Assembly: GCA_037953625.1 (NCBI GenBank)
Contig: CM075656.1
Span: 74,605,001 to 74,669,000, forward strand
DNA length: 64,000 bases
From: Crotalaria pallida
Taxonomy: Eukaryota > Streptophyta > Magnoliopsida > Fabales > Fabaceae
Reading direction: 5' to 3'
This document shows, piece by piece, positions 42,503 to 53,773 of this stretch. Made by a program: the position numbers and the translations under genes. Position 1 is the first letter of the stretch, and every line of letters starts with the position of its first letter. A model generated the notes under the pieces. It saw nothing but the letters and a program-made list of their open reading frames with translations, was not told the origin of the DNA and did no database searches.

Positions 42503-43383
42503 CTAGCTCTTACCCCATGCAATGCACGGGTTGTTGATATTAAATTTTTTTATATTAAATATTTTAAATTAAAGATTATTATTATTTTCATTATAAAGTA
42601 AAGATTATTATTAAACAATAACAAAAATAATTATAAAAAAGGATTATTCAATATACTTTATTATGATAAATCAAAAATTATTATTATTATTTTGATTTTT
42701 TTGTTTGATGGTATTATGAGAATAATTAATGATAAATCATAATATCCCTAATATCATTGGACATGAATTCATTGGAAGATAATGACAATTCGTTTTTTAA
42801 TATTATATTTATTTATGTATAGATCAATATTAAATTAATTTATTCCTTATTTTAATATCGATAATTAGCATGTTTTATTAATTAGAGTGGAATCAAAATT
42901 AAACTTTTTTATTTTTATCCTGTGCAATGCACGGATTATTAATATTAATAAAATATTTTAAAGTAAAGATTATTATTAAACAAAAATAAAAAATAAGCTT
43001 GTTGAAAAATTTTGTATTTCCTTATAAATAAAAAATCAATTTTTTTTCTGACATTTTCCTTATTTATTCAATGGATAAAATAACAATTTTTTACATGATT
43101 ATTAACTTTATTATGATGAATCAAAAGTAAATAAGAATTAGATCTTCCCTATTTATTTAATAGATAAATTAATATTTTTATATGCTTATCAACTTTATTA
43201 TGATAATTAAAAACAAATCAGAATTAAATATTTTGATCTCTTTTGTTTAATGGTATTATGAGAAAATTTAAGGATAAATTGGAATATCCACTATTTCATA
43301 GAACATGAAGACGACATTGAAATTGTTATTTTTTACTATCTTGGTTAACACATTGCATTTTATTATGAATATAATGTTGATTT

Positions 43384-43410
43384 TTTATATATATATATAT
43401 ATATATATTT
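43384..43410. repeat. (TA)n microsatellite inside the Helitron
   Basis: About 11 TA units. Confidence 0.85.
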
Positions 43411-44147
43411 AATATTATATTTGTCTATGTATAGATGAGTATTAAATTAATGTATTCCTTATTTAGTTGATCGATGAATTAACACGTTTTATCATGATAT
43501 TATGATTAATTATTAGAGTGAAATGAAAATTAAACTTTTTTTATATTTTTTGTTTGATGGTATTATGAGTAGATTTAAAGATAAATCAAAATATTTTCTA
43601 TTGCATAAGACATGATAATTTAGCATATTTTAAATATAATTATCACACCTAATATGAAAAATTATACATAATTAAACCAAAATTATGAATTCTGATTTTT
43701 TTATTGGATAATATTATAAGATATTTCTTATATTTATTTGATGGATAAATTAATATTTTTTTACCATTATTATTTTTTTTAATATAACTATCACATTTAT
43801 TATTATTATTATTTATATTTAAATATTTTGATCTTTTTCATCATTTATCTTATCTCATGACAAAAACGAAAAAAAATCATAAATAAATCGAAAAACATTG
43901 TTTCTTAGTCACCAAAATTATTTCTCACCGGAATACGATCAAAGTATTTCTTCTTAATCCTAGGAGAGCCCTTCTCTTCTTTGAAAAGAGAAAAAGATAA
44001 TTATTTGCATATTCTTTCAACAAAGAATAATCAAAGTAAGTATGTATAACAACTTATCAAAATTTCAAAAAAAAAAAAAAAAACCAAAGTCATGCTCTTG
44101 TTTGAAGTAACTCATTGCTGTCATTTTTCCTGAAATTAGCATTAAGC

Positions 44148-44341
44148 AAAAGTCAATTAAAAGTATAACAAAACATGCATCATCTAATAAGTAATTCATC
44201 AAACACTCAAAAATCAAAATTAAGAGCTCTAAGTAAAGGAATAAACAAAAGTCAATTAAAAGTATAAAAAAATATGCATCATCTAATAAGTAATTCATCA
44301 AACACTCAAAAATCAAAATTAAGAGCTTTAAGTAGAGGAAT
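44148..44341. repeat. 100-bp direct duplication inside the Helitron
   Basis: AAAGTCAATTAAAAGTATAA starts at 44148 and again at 44248; both units run through CATCATCTAATAAGTAATTC to AATTAAGAGCT. A few substitutions separate them. Minus-strand frames across them are not genes. Confidence 0.9.
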
Positions 44342-44439
44342 GAGAGAAAAAATAAAAATAAAAAAGAGAATTTGGAGAAGAGAATTCTTATAATTAGACA
44401 GAACTTTAAAAATTGAGTGAGAGAGCCTATTATATATAT

Positions 44440-44850
44440 AGTGATCTTTTTAATATTTTTTAAATATTTTTGTTGAGGATAATGATTTGTTCAACAAATT
44501 GAGGATAATGATTTCACATACAGATAATGATTATATAAATTTAAATAATTAATTTAATTTCAAATTGTAATTTGGTTAATGATTACTATTATAATTTTTT
44601 TAATATTTTTGTTGAGGATAATGATTACTTTTTTTTTAACAAATCGAGGATAATGATTTCACGTACAGTTAATGATTAAATAAATTTGTGATTTTTTAAT
44701 ATTTTTTTTAAATATTTTTGTTGAGGACAATGATTACTTTTTTTTTCCAAAAAATAATTGAGGATAATAATTTTACATACATATAATGATTAAATAAATT
44801 TAAATAATTTATTTAATTTTAAATTGTAATTTTGTTTAGAGATAATGATT
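44440..44850. repeat. Three imperfect repeats with GAGGATAATGATT
   Basis: TTTTAATATTTTT...TTTTTGTTGAGGA(T/C)AATGATT recurs three times, each followed by a variant of GAGGATAATGATTTCAC(A/G)TACA and TAAATAAATTT. It lies at the 5' end of the Helitron (minus strand). Confidence 0.75.
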
Positions 44851-44968
44851 ATCTACCTACAAACTCTCTGGTGCGATGAAAGCTTCACGGGACAAATGTG
44901 GTGCCTCGAAAATTTCTCCGACAAACGTGGTGCCTCGAAAAGGGATCCTTTTATATATAGATAGTAGA

Positions 44969-47890
44969 TTAATGGTTTTTGTTATGCATTCATGCATAAG
45001 TTACGAAAATTTGTATTTCATTAAAAAGTTTCAATTTTAGGTATTATATTATTTTTTTGAATGTAATTATTTTATTCCAAATCTGAAGCAAATCTTTTAC
45101 AAACAAAAAAAACATAGAGAAATATATTAGGTAGTTATTATGATTGAAGATTAAAATATATTTCTTTTAGTTTCTTAACTTTTGGTTTTTTAGGTTTTTT
45201 CTATTCAATATTTTTTTCATAGAAATCAGTTACTATAAAAAAAAAATTAGTTACTAATAGAAGAAAAAAAAAATCAATTGCTAATTAGTTACTAAAAGTA
45301 TGAAAATATGGTGTGATTCATTAATTAACAGAAGATAAATTTTTAATAGAAGAGAATTTAATGGGATCATTGAGAAAAACGAAATTAATGGCATTGAGAA
45401 GACCAAAATTAATGAGATTATTGGGAGCACAAATAGGAGAGAAATATTTACAATATTTAATACCGAAATTAATGGGATTATTGAGAAGACAAATAGGAGA
45501 GCAATATCTCTAACATTTAAGATCAAAATTAATGGAATCCAGAAGACCAAAATTAATGGGATCATTGAGAAGATAAATAGGTGATAAATATTTACAACAT
45601 TTAAGGAATATTTTAAAGTTGATTATTATTAATTAATGGTTTTTGTTATGCATTGATGCATAAGTTACGAAAATTTTTATTTCATTAAAAATTTTCAATT
45701 TTAGGTATTATATTATTTTTTTGAATGTAATTATTTTATTCCAAATCTGAAGCAAATCTTTTTCAAACAAAAAAAAACATAGAGAAATATATTAGGTAGT
45801 TATTATGATTGAAGATTAAAATATATTTTTTTTTAGTTTCTTAACTTTTGGTTTTTTAGGTTTTTTTATTCAATATTTTTTCATAGAAATAAGTTACTAT
45901 AAACAAAAAAAATCAGTTACTAATAGAAGAAAAAATATTAATTGCTAATTAGTTACTAAAAGTATGAAAATATGGTGTGATTCATTAATTAATAGAAGAG
46001 AACTTAATGAGATCGTTGAGAAGACCGAAATTAATGGCATTGAGAAGACCAAAATTAATAGGATTATTGGGAATAAAATTAGGAGAGAAATATTTACAAA
46101 TATTTAATACCGAAATTAATGGGATTATTGAGAAGACAAATAGGAGAGCAATATCTCCAACATTTAAGATCGAAATTAATGGGATCATTGAGAAGATAAA
46201 TTGGTGATAAATATTTACAACATTTAAGGAATATTTTTAAGTTGATTATTATTAATTAATGGTTTTTGTTATGCATTGATACATAAATTATTTTTTTGAA
46301 TGGAATTATCTTATTCCAAATCTGAAGCAAATCTTTTTCAAACAAAAAAAACGTAGAGAAATATATTAGGTAGTTATTATGATCGAAGATTAAAATATAT
46401 TTTTTTTAGTTTCTTAACTTTTGGTTTTTTAGGTTTTTTTTATTCAATATTTTTTTCATAGAAATAAGTTACTATAAAAAAAAATCAGTTACTAATAGAA
46501 GAAAAAAAATCAATTGCTAATTAATTACTAAAAGTATGAAAATATGGTGTGATTCATTAATTAATTGAAGATAAATTTTTAATAGAAGAGAATTTAATGG
46601 GATCATTGAGAAAAACGAAATTAATGGCATCGAGAATACCAAAATTAATGAGATTATTGGGAGCACAAATAGAAGAGAAATATTTACAATATTTAATACC
46701 GAAATTAATGGGATTATTGAGAAGACAAATAAGAGAATAATATCTCTAACATTTAAGATCGAAATTAATGGCATTGAGAAGACCAAAATTAATGGGATCA
46801 TTGAGAAGATAAATAGGTGATAAATATTTACAACATTTAAGGAATATTTTCAAGTTGATTATTATCAATTAATGGTTTTTGTTATGCATTGATGCATAAG
46901 TTACGAAAATTTGTATTTCATTAAAAAGTTTCAATTTTAGGTATTATATTATTTTTTTGAATGTAATTATTTTATTCCAAATCTGAAGCAAATCTTTTTC
47001 AAACAAAAAAAAACATAGAGAAATATATTAGGTAGTTATTATGATTGAAGATTAAAATATATTTTTTTTAGTTTCTTAACTTTTGGTTTTTTAGGTTTTT
47101 TTTATTCAATATTTTTTTCATAGAAATAAGTTACTATAAAAAAAAATCAGTTACTAATAGAAGAAAAAAAATCAATTGCTAATTAGTTACTAAAAGTATG
47201 AAAATATGGTGTGATTCATTAATTAATAGAAGAGAACTTAATGAGATCATTGAGAAGACCAAAATTAATGGCATTTAGAAGACCAAAATTAATGGGATTA
47301 TTGGAAATAAAATTAGGAGAGAAATATTTACAAATATTTAATACCAAAATTAATGGGATTATTGAGAAGACAAATAGGAGAGCAATATCTCCAACATTTA
47401 AGATCGAAGTTAATAGGATCATTGAGAAGATAAATAGGTGATAAATATTTACAACATTTAAGGAATATTTTCAAGTTGATTATTATTAATTAATGGTTTT
47501 TGTTATGCATTGATGAATAAATTATTTTTTTGAATGTAATTATTTTATTCCAAATCTGAAGCAAATCTTTTTCAAACAAAAAAAAACATAGAGAAATATA
47601 TTAGGTAGTTATTATGATTGAAGATTAAAATATATTTTTTTAGTTTATTAACTTTTGGTTTTTTAGGTTTTTTTTATTCAATATTTTTTCATAGAAATAA
47701 GTTACTATAAACAAAAAAAATCAGTTACTAATAGAAGAAAAAAAATCAATTGCTAATTAGTTACTAAAAGTATGAAAATATGGTGTGATTCATTAATTAA
47801 GAGAAGATAACTTAATGGGATCATTGAGAAGACCGAAATTAATGGCATTAAGAAGACCAAAATTAATGGGATTATTGGGAAGACAAAATT
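44969..47890. repeat. Tandem array of about 620-bp monomers with 1.235-kb dimer periodicity
   Basis: Monomers begin with TAATGGTTTTTGTTATGCAT at about 44970, 45632, 46256, 46870 and 47489. Two types alternate: one carries ...GGGATCATTGAGAAAAACG and GGAGCACAAATAG, the other starts AGAGAACTTAATGAGATC. Equivalent points recur at 45281/46517 and 45985/47219, i.e. every 1234-1236 bp. Inside each monomer a 25-36 bp subrepeat around GACCAAAATTAATGGGATTATTGAGAA is iterated. No coding function is seen. Confidence 0.85.
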
Positions 47891-48031
47891 TTGGTAAAGC
47901 CCAACTAATAAATAAATATACAACATGCTTTTTATCAAATAATATTTAATAAAAACTTTCTTAATTTTTATATCATATAAATATTTAATATGTTACTCAA
48001 TTACTAAATAATGCACGGGCTTGCTTACTAG
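47891..48031. other. Array end with a Helitron-like CTAG terminus
   Basis: Ends ATGCACGGGCTTGCTTACTAG followed by T, like a Helitron 3' end, but the left hairpin arm is missing. It suggests the array itself may be part of a damaged Helitron on the plus strand. Confidence 0.4.
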
Positions 48032-48433
48032 TAATTTATAATTTCTCATTTCACTATTCACTCACGTTATTCTTCTCTATCAATCTATCAGACCCTTCTT
48101 CTTCTATCACTGTCAAGTACCAACATCATCACATTCTTCTTCTTTATTCATACCTTCTTCATTGAAAAACTTAGGAGCAAACCCAGGAATATACCTTCTT
48201 TATCATCATCTTTTTTTTTATTCTTCACTCTCCAACCCGTTTTCATTTTCAAACCCAATCCAAATTCCATCGCCACCACCATCATAGATAGGTTTTCTTT
48301 CTTTCTCTTATAGGGATGTTCATTAATATTTAATTAAATCAATTTCATTCATTCTGTTTTTGGTGGCTTATAGTTGTTAAGAGTTGAGGATATACGATGA
48401 GACTGACATTGTTTGATATGCTAATTTTTTTTA

Positions 48434-49924
48434 CTCCCTCTGTCCCATTATTTTGGTAAAAAAAAATGTAGTTTTTTTTTGTCCCAAATTAATGTAAAAA
48501 TAATTTATGAAAATTCTTGAAGATTGTATATTATATTTAAAATCTTAAAATAATTAATGAAAAATCTTAAAGATCGAAAAAATAATATGAAAATTTGTGT
48601 AATAGAAATTTGTAATCAATGAATGGGTCATACATTATATTTTATTTTGAAAATAGAATCATGCATTGAATCAAAAAGATATTCTCTCATTTTTATTTAC
48701 TATTTTGACTTTTACCAAGATAATTGGATCGAGGGAGTGTCTCAATTTTTTTTCCTTATCTCCTACTCCATTAGATGAGCGAAATATCTCTTATCTTATT
48801 TTATATTCAAATCATCTCATTTAATTCTCAATTTTTTCTTACCTTATCTCATGTCTATATTAGAGGGGTGAAGTTTATCATATTTTGTGCTCATATCATC
48901 TCATTTAATTGTCTCTCATATACTCCCTATGTCACATTATCTTGGCAAAAAAATGAAGTTTTTTTTGTTCCAAATCAAAGTAAAAATAATTAATGAAAAA
49001 TCTTAAAAATTGTATATTATCTTAAAAATTGAATATTACATTAAATTTTTTAAAATTAATTAATGAAAATTTTTAAAGATTGTAAAAATAATATGAAAAT
49101 TTGTGATAGAAATTTGTAATTAATGAATGAATCATACATTATATTTTATTTTGAAAATAGAATCATGCATTATATCAAAATGGTATTCTCTTATTTTTAT
49201 TTACTACTTTGACTTTTACCAAGATAACGGGATTAAAGGAGTATGGCCCTCGGTAATGCCCTCGGTAAATTACCGACGGCTTAAGCCCTCGGTAAATTTT
49301 ACTAACGCCACATTTACCGAGGGAATCGAGGCCGTCGATTGGCATTCGGTATGGCGTCATTACCGACGGATTTTTGTTAATTACCGAGGGATTTGACCCT
49401 CGGTAATCACCGAATTTCTTGTAGTGGTATCTCAAATTTTCTTTCCTTATCTCTTGATTCATTAGAGGAGCGAAATTTCTCTTATTTTATTTTATGAGCA
49501 TATCATCTCATTTAATTCTCAATTTTTTCTTACCTTATCTCCTACTCTATATTAGAGGAGTTAAATTTATCTGATTTTGGGCTCATAGCGTCTCATTTAA
49601 TTGTCTCTCATATACTCCCTCCATCCCATTATCTTGGTAAAAAAAAATGAAGTTTTTTTTAATCCCAATTCAAAGTAAAATTAATTAATGAAAAATCTTA
49701 AAGATCGTATATTTTCTTAAAAATTGTATATTAATTCTTTAAAACAATTAATGAAAAATCTTAAAAATTGTTAAAATAATATGAAAATTTGTGTGATAGA
49801 AATTTGCAATTAATGAATGAATCGAGCATTATATTTTATTTGAAAACAGAATCAAACATTATATGAAAAAAAATTTCTCTTCTTTTTTGTTGACTACGCG
49901 TTGACTTTTTCAAGATAATGGGAC
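48434..49924. repeat. Tandem triplication of a MITE-bearing unit of about 490-506 bp
   Basis: Each unit has a MITE (48434-48737, 48923-49241, and 49615 to about 49924) with CTCCCT...GGGAG-type ends and CATTAT(C/T)TTGG(T/C)AAAAA inside. A shared spacer follows (TCTCAA.TTTT.TTTCCTTATCTC ... TTTAATTGTCTCTCATA). The second unit is longer because of the CACTA fragment. Confidence 0.85.
49244..49426 (-). mobile_element. CACTA (En/Spm) terminal fragment, 183 bp
   Basis: On the minus strand it begins CACTACAAGAAATTCGGTGA, the classic CACTA terminus. Subterminal ACCGAGGG/CCCTCGGT repeats follow, and it stops at ...CCGAGGGCCA without the opposite terminus. It is flanked by GTA on both sides (49241-49243 and 49427-49429), the 3-bp duplication made by CACTA transposases. 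Confidence 0.85.
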
Positions 49925-50512
49925 ACGTTGCTTCTCACCACCACTCAACTGTATTAAAAAATAATTATTGCTAAAAATTTAGTTTTTTTTAATGAAAAAT
50001 TTAAGACTTTTGTCAATGAAAAAATGAAAACTTTTATTTTCTTCATTATTACATTTATGGAATAAAAAAAATAATAACGTGTTATGAGTTTACACAGAAT
50101 TGTGTTTCCCTGGGTAGAGAGCAACAATCCACCAAAAAAGTTCCAACGTATACGGCTGACAGCACGGGACCCAGAGAAATAAAATCTAAAGGGAATGAAC
50201 ATCTCTAAAAGAGGAAGAAAGAGAACCTATCCACATGGTGGAGGTGGCGCCAGAATTGGGATAGGGTTTGGAAATGAAAACGGGTTTGGAGATCAGAGAG
50301 AATAATATAAAAGAAGGTGATGATGAAGAAGCTGAGGTATGTTCCTGCGTTTTTTTTATTTATTTTTTTATGAAGAACAGAGGTATGAATAAAGAAGAAG
50401 AATGTGATGATGTTGGTACTTGACAATGATAGATTTAAAAAAAAAAAAGGTCTGATAGATTGATGGAAAAGAATAACGTGGAAGGATAGTGAAATGAGAA
50501 ATTATAAATTAT

Positions 50513-50720
50513 TAAGAGTGTTTTGGGTAGATGTACAAATAGTATTAAAATGAGAGTATTTAGGGTAGATTAAGTATAAAATTAAAATTAGAGTATTTTC
50601 GGTAGATGAAAAATAATATTAAAATTAGAGTATTTTGGATAAATTACATTAAGGATAAACAAAATATTTTTAAATAAATATTTTAGGGTTCTAATTATAA
50701 AACTTATAAATTAAAAATAT
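50513..50720 (-). repeat. Dispersed repeat, inverse copy of 29213-29450
   Basis: Shares ATATTTATTTAAAAATATT, CCAAAATAC and ATTTTAATATTATTTTTCAT with the other copy, read in the opposite direction. It directly follows the right TIR of the 48032-50512 element, so it may be part of that family. Confidence 0.65.
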
Positions 50721-51288
50721 GTCCAGCTTAAGTGGCAAAAAAGAAAAACACTTGGCTATTTTCTATTGGATCACGTTAAAAGGATACAGAAACCCTATGT
50801 GGTTCCGAAGTAAAATCCTTATCTTTAATCAAAATGGTCATTACTTCATTGAGAAAAATATTACCCAAAAGACCCCTTTTCCCATAAAATCATCCCCTTT
50901 TTCCTATATCACGTCGTGTTATTATTGTCCAAACTCCAAAGTGATAAAGAATTTTGATCTTACAATAAATTTTCCAATTTTTCCCTGGTAACAAATTTAC
51001 ATTATTGTCTACAGCTTTTTGTTTTATTTAAAAAAAAACTTAAACTCATTGCCCTAGGAGTTGGGTGTATGTAGGGCATATGAAGCTTTGAAGATGCAAT
51101 TAATACTGTATATAAATAACAGACTTTGAGTTTGCACTTTTCCTGCTGGGCACTGTCATCTTAATTTGTTAACTTGATAAGTTAGGTACATCAACGAGAA
51201 AGTACTCATAAAAGTTGTCAACAGTGTTACAGAACTTCTGTTGCTTTGTTAATGAATTCAAAAAGCAAAAATTGAATTAAATAAAGGG
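50721..51288. other. Intergenic, no gene recognised
   Basis: A 90-codon frame at 50719-50991 lacks a recognised domain. The stretch ends with AAGGG (51284-51288), the presumed target duplication of the following element. Confidence 0.4.
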
Positions 51289-51775
51289 TGTCTTGTTCTA
51301 GATCAGGTCGTTCACTAAGGCTACGATAAGAGACCTAGTGAGGCGGTTTGACCTAGATTTGCTATATGATTCTCTGAGTTTCACAGGTATCAGTAGGATA
51401 ACCTGGGATGCCCTAATCACTGTGTGTGCAGTGTAAACTTAGGGTTTAGAAAGCGTACCAGAGCCCCATGTAGCACTATACTACTTATAGGGGTGGCTGG
51501 ATGCCCTAATGGGCCAGCGGTGTTGTGGCCCAGGTGATCCAGCCCGTTATGAGCCTTATGAGGATATGACCGAAATGATACGTGGCCGACATCCTGTCCT
51601 TGTTGGCTTTAGGAACGTGTGAGCCGTGTTGGGAAGCGATCTCGGCCCGTTAAGGCTGTGCCTGCATGCCTGAAAGGTATCGATCTCGTCTTATCAATAT
51701 TGGTGGTCGAGGAGAATGACCTCGGCTGGTCATGGTCCGATACCCGTCGATCTCGGACTGGGGTCTAGTCTAACA
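51289..51775 (-). repeat. 3' LTR of the second Tat-like element (487 bp)
   Basis: TGTCTTG...TCTAACA on the plus strand, so TG...CA on either strand. On the minus strand it is directly preceded by CCGAGCTGGGGGGCTTATG (51776 onwards), a polypurine tract closely like GAGCTGGGGGACTTGA of the other Tat-like element. The partner LTR is outside the window. Confidence 0.75.
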
Positions 51776-52650
51776 CATAAGCCCCCCAGCTCGGCAAGAC
51801 TAACAAAGTCTTGCTACGAGTTCGGAAATGGGACGCGCGCTTAGAAATGGCTGACAGTTGTTGTCATCAACTCGTGATGTCATCACGTTCATCAGGACGG
51901 ATTTGATGCCTGTCTTTTCGCTTCCCTAGGGTAGCGTTTGCTTATCTGCTTTCCAACACGTGTCAGCCCTCCCGCGTGCCAGCAGTTAATCATTACTATT
52001 GTGCGGCTCGAGACACGTCCACTCAATGATATTGGGACACGCGTCAAGTTTTATCAGTAACTCTACAAACCCGTTGTTCTCTGGGCTGCCTGTTTTGGGC
52101 CAATATCTCCTTTTAGGCCCACCAATTCAAAACGAGAGGGAAATCAAAAGGTTGCTTTCCGTTTTCTCTCTCATTTTCCAGCTTACTTCATTTTCCACTC
52201 AACCGTCTTTACAGTTTCTCTTTATTATTTTCTCAAAACTGCCACTTCTTCTCTTATTCTCTCTTCTTCTTAGTTCACACTCATTCATTGCATGTGAAAG
52301 CAAGAACCTCTGTTTCTCATTGCTCATCATTATTTACGATTCGTCACTTCATCAGTGAGGTGTCTCTCTTCTTCCAGTCTCCCCGTTTAGCAAGTACACC
52401 ACCATTCCTCTTCTACTTCTCTTTCTTCTGGAATTTGGGTTCTACGTTTCTGGGTTTCTGCATTTTTGTTCCCTATGGAGGGTTTTCTAGATTTTTGGTT
52501 CCTGGGTTCTCTGTGGGTTATTACTGGGCTTTCTGGGATTCTGGGTTCTTTAGGGAGTTCTTAACAGGATTTTTGGGTTCTGGGGTTCTGGGTTCTTTGG
52601 GGATTTCATAGTTCTGGGGTTCTGGGTTCTTTGGGGATTTCATAGCAGTC
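51776..52650 (+). promoter_or_regulatory. Leader/promoter region of the second aORF
   Basis: GC-richer than the surroundings, then CT-rich from about 52140 to 52400, as in a plant 5' UTR. Just before the ATG a 35-bp direct duplication occurs (TTCTGGGTTCTTTGGGGATT twice, about 52580-52645). No clear TATA box. Confidence 0.45.
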
Positions 52651-53773
52651 ATGAGTGGGGAATGGTTCAAGAAATGGTGCGGGGTGGTTGACCTGGGCAC
52701 CAGCAGTGATGATGACAGTGACGATGGTTCCTCTTCGTCTACCGATTCCGTCGAAATTGTCCCATATCCTCGCCCTCGTAGTATTTACCTTAGGAAACAC
52801 GAGGCTGTGATGGAGGATGTAGAACCCCTTGACTCTTATTATCCAATTTCCATAACCGAGAGAAGAGAAAACATTAGATTATATGTTGACGCGGAAATTA
52901 GGGCCGGCGAGGAAAGAGCCGACTATGAGCGTATGGTGAGGGGTGAACAGCGAAAGAGATCCTTGGAGAGAGGAGTAGAAGTAGAGGGGAGGTGCTCACC
53001 ACTTGGCACCACTGCTCGGGGTTTCAAGGGGGGGTTACTGTTTGTTACCCGTAAGTTTAATACCGAGCTCCCCTCTTCTTCTTCAGGTTGGATGGCTCCT
53101 CGAAAAGTGGTGAAAGATCCTGCCTCTTACCCAGCGCCATCGGATGCCGACCAATATCCATGGGTAGATCCCGAGGTGTTGGGTATTCAATCTACCATGA
53201 GTACCGAGGATAGCGTCAACTCGGTTCGTCAATTTTTGCTTCCTTGTCCCGAGGACCGAGCTGGGACTTCGTACAGAGTACTACCGTGCTCGGCTAACGA
53301 TCGGGTATGTTCGGCAACAGATGATAACACCTTCTACTTATATGAAGACATGGTAGTTACTCTCGGTATACGCTTACCGTTCACTGCCCTGGAAACCAGA
53401 GTGCTGAACACTCTTGGGGTTGCGCCAACTCAACTTCATCCCAATGCTTGGGCATTCCTACGAGCGTTCGAAAGATATTATCGTGCAAAAGCGTTGGTAT
53501 GCACGGCGAAACTTTTCTTTTGGCTATTCAATCCTCATGTGACTGTTAAGGAAGCTGGCAAATCCGGCAAGTTGTGGGTGTCGGTAAAAAGTCGTTCTTA
53601 CTATAGTCTATTTGCCAAGTTCCACGAATCGTGGAAAAATTTCAAACCTAGGTTCTTCAAGTATCAATACGTCGGGACAGGTCAGCCTTGGTTCCGTACT
53701 GAAGACGGCCCCAAGTTTCCCCTTCAGTGGAACACTGACTTCTATACTCGTCACGCGACCCCGCGGCATTGGA

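Larger units (their letters stand above)
42503..44968 (-). mobile_element. Non-autonomous Helitron, 2466 bp
   Basis: On the minus strand it starts TCTACTATCTATATATAAAAGG and ends with the hairpin CCCGTGC-ATT-GCATGGG followed eight bases later by CTAG. The flanks are A before TC and T after CTAG, the A|T target expected of Helitrons, with no target duplication. The tandem monomer sequence resumes exactly on both sides (TTATTATTAA / TTAATGG). No Rep/helicase is present. Inside are a second hairpin-like word (CCTGTGCAATGCACGG at 42919), a 100-bp duplication and GAGGATAATGATT repeats. Confidence 0.85.
48032..50512. mobile_element. Long-terminal-inverted-repeat DNA element, 2.48 kb, non-autonomous
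   Basis: 48032-48300 and 50212-50512 are inverse copies with substitutions and small indels. Landmarks include TAATTTATAATTTCTCATTT, CTATCAATCTATCAGACC, GTCAAGTACCAACATCATCAC and AACCCGTTTTCATTT. TIRs near 270-300 bp suggest a Mutator-like element, but I find no 9-bp duplication; the left border abuts a Helitron-like end. The interior is a triplicated MITE unit. No transposase is present. Confidence 0.65.

Noticed and set aside
42148..47938. Several minus-strand frames with repeated IPLILVFSMPLIS-type peptides that look like membrane segments
   Set aside because: They are translations of the 25-36 bp AT-rich subrepeats of the tandem array. No start context, no conservation beyond the repeat, and they recur with the monomer period.
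52738..52760. Host gene at the acidic ORF start (52651)
   Set aside because: Its homology to the antisense ORF of the other Tat-like element and its place beside an LTR and polypurine tract show it belongs to a retrotransposon.
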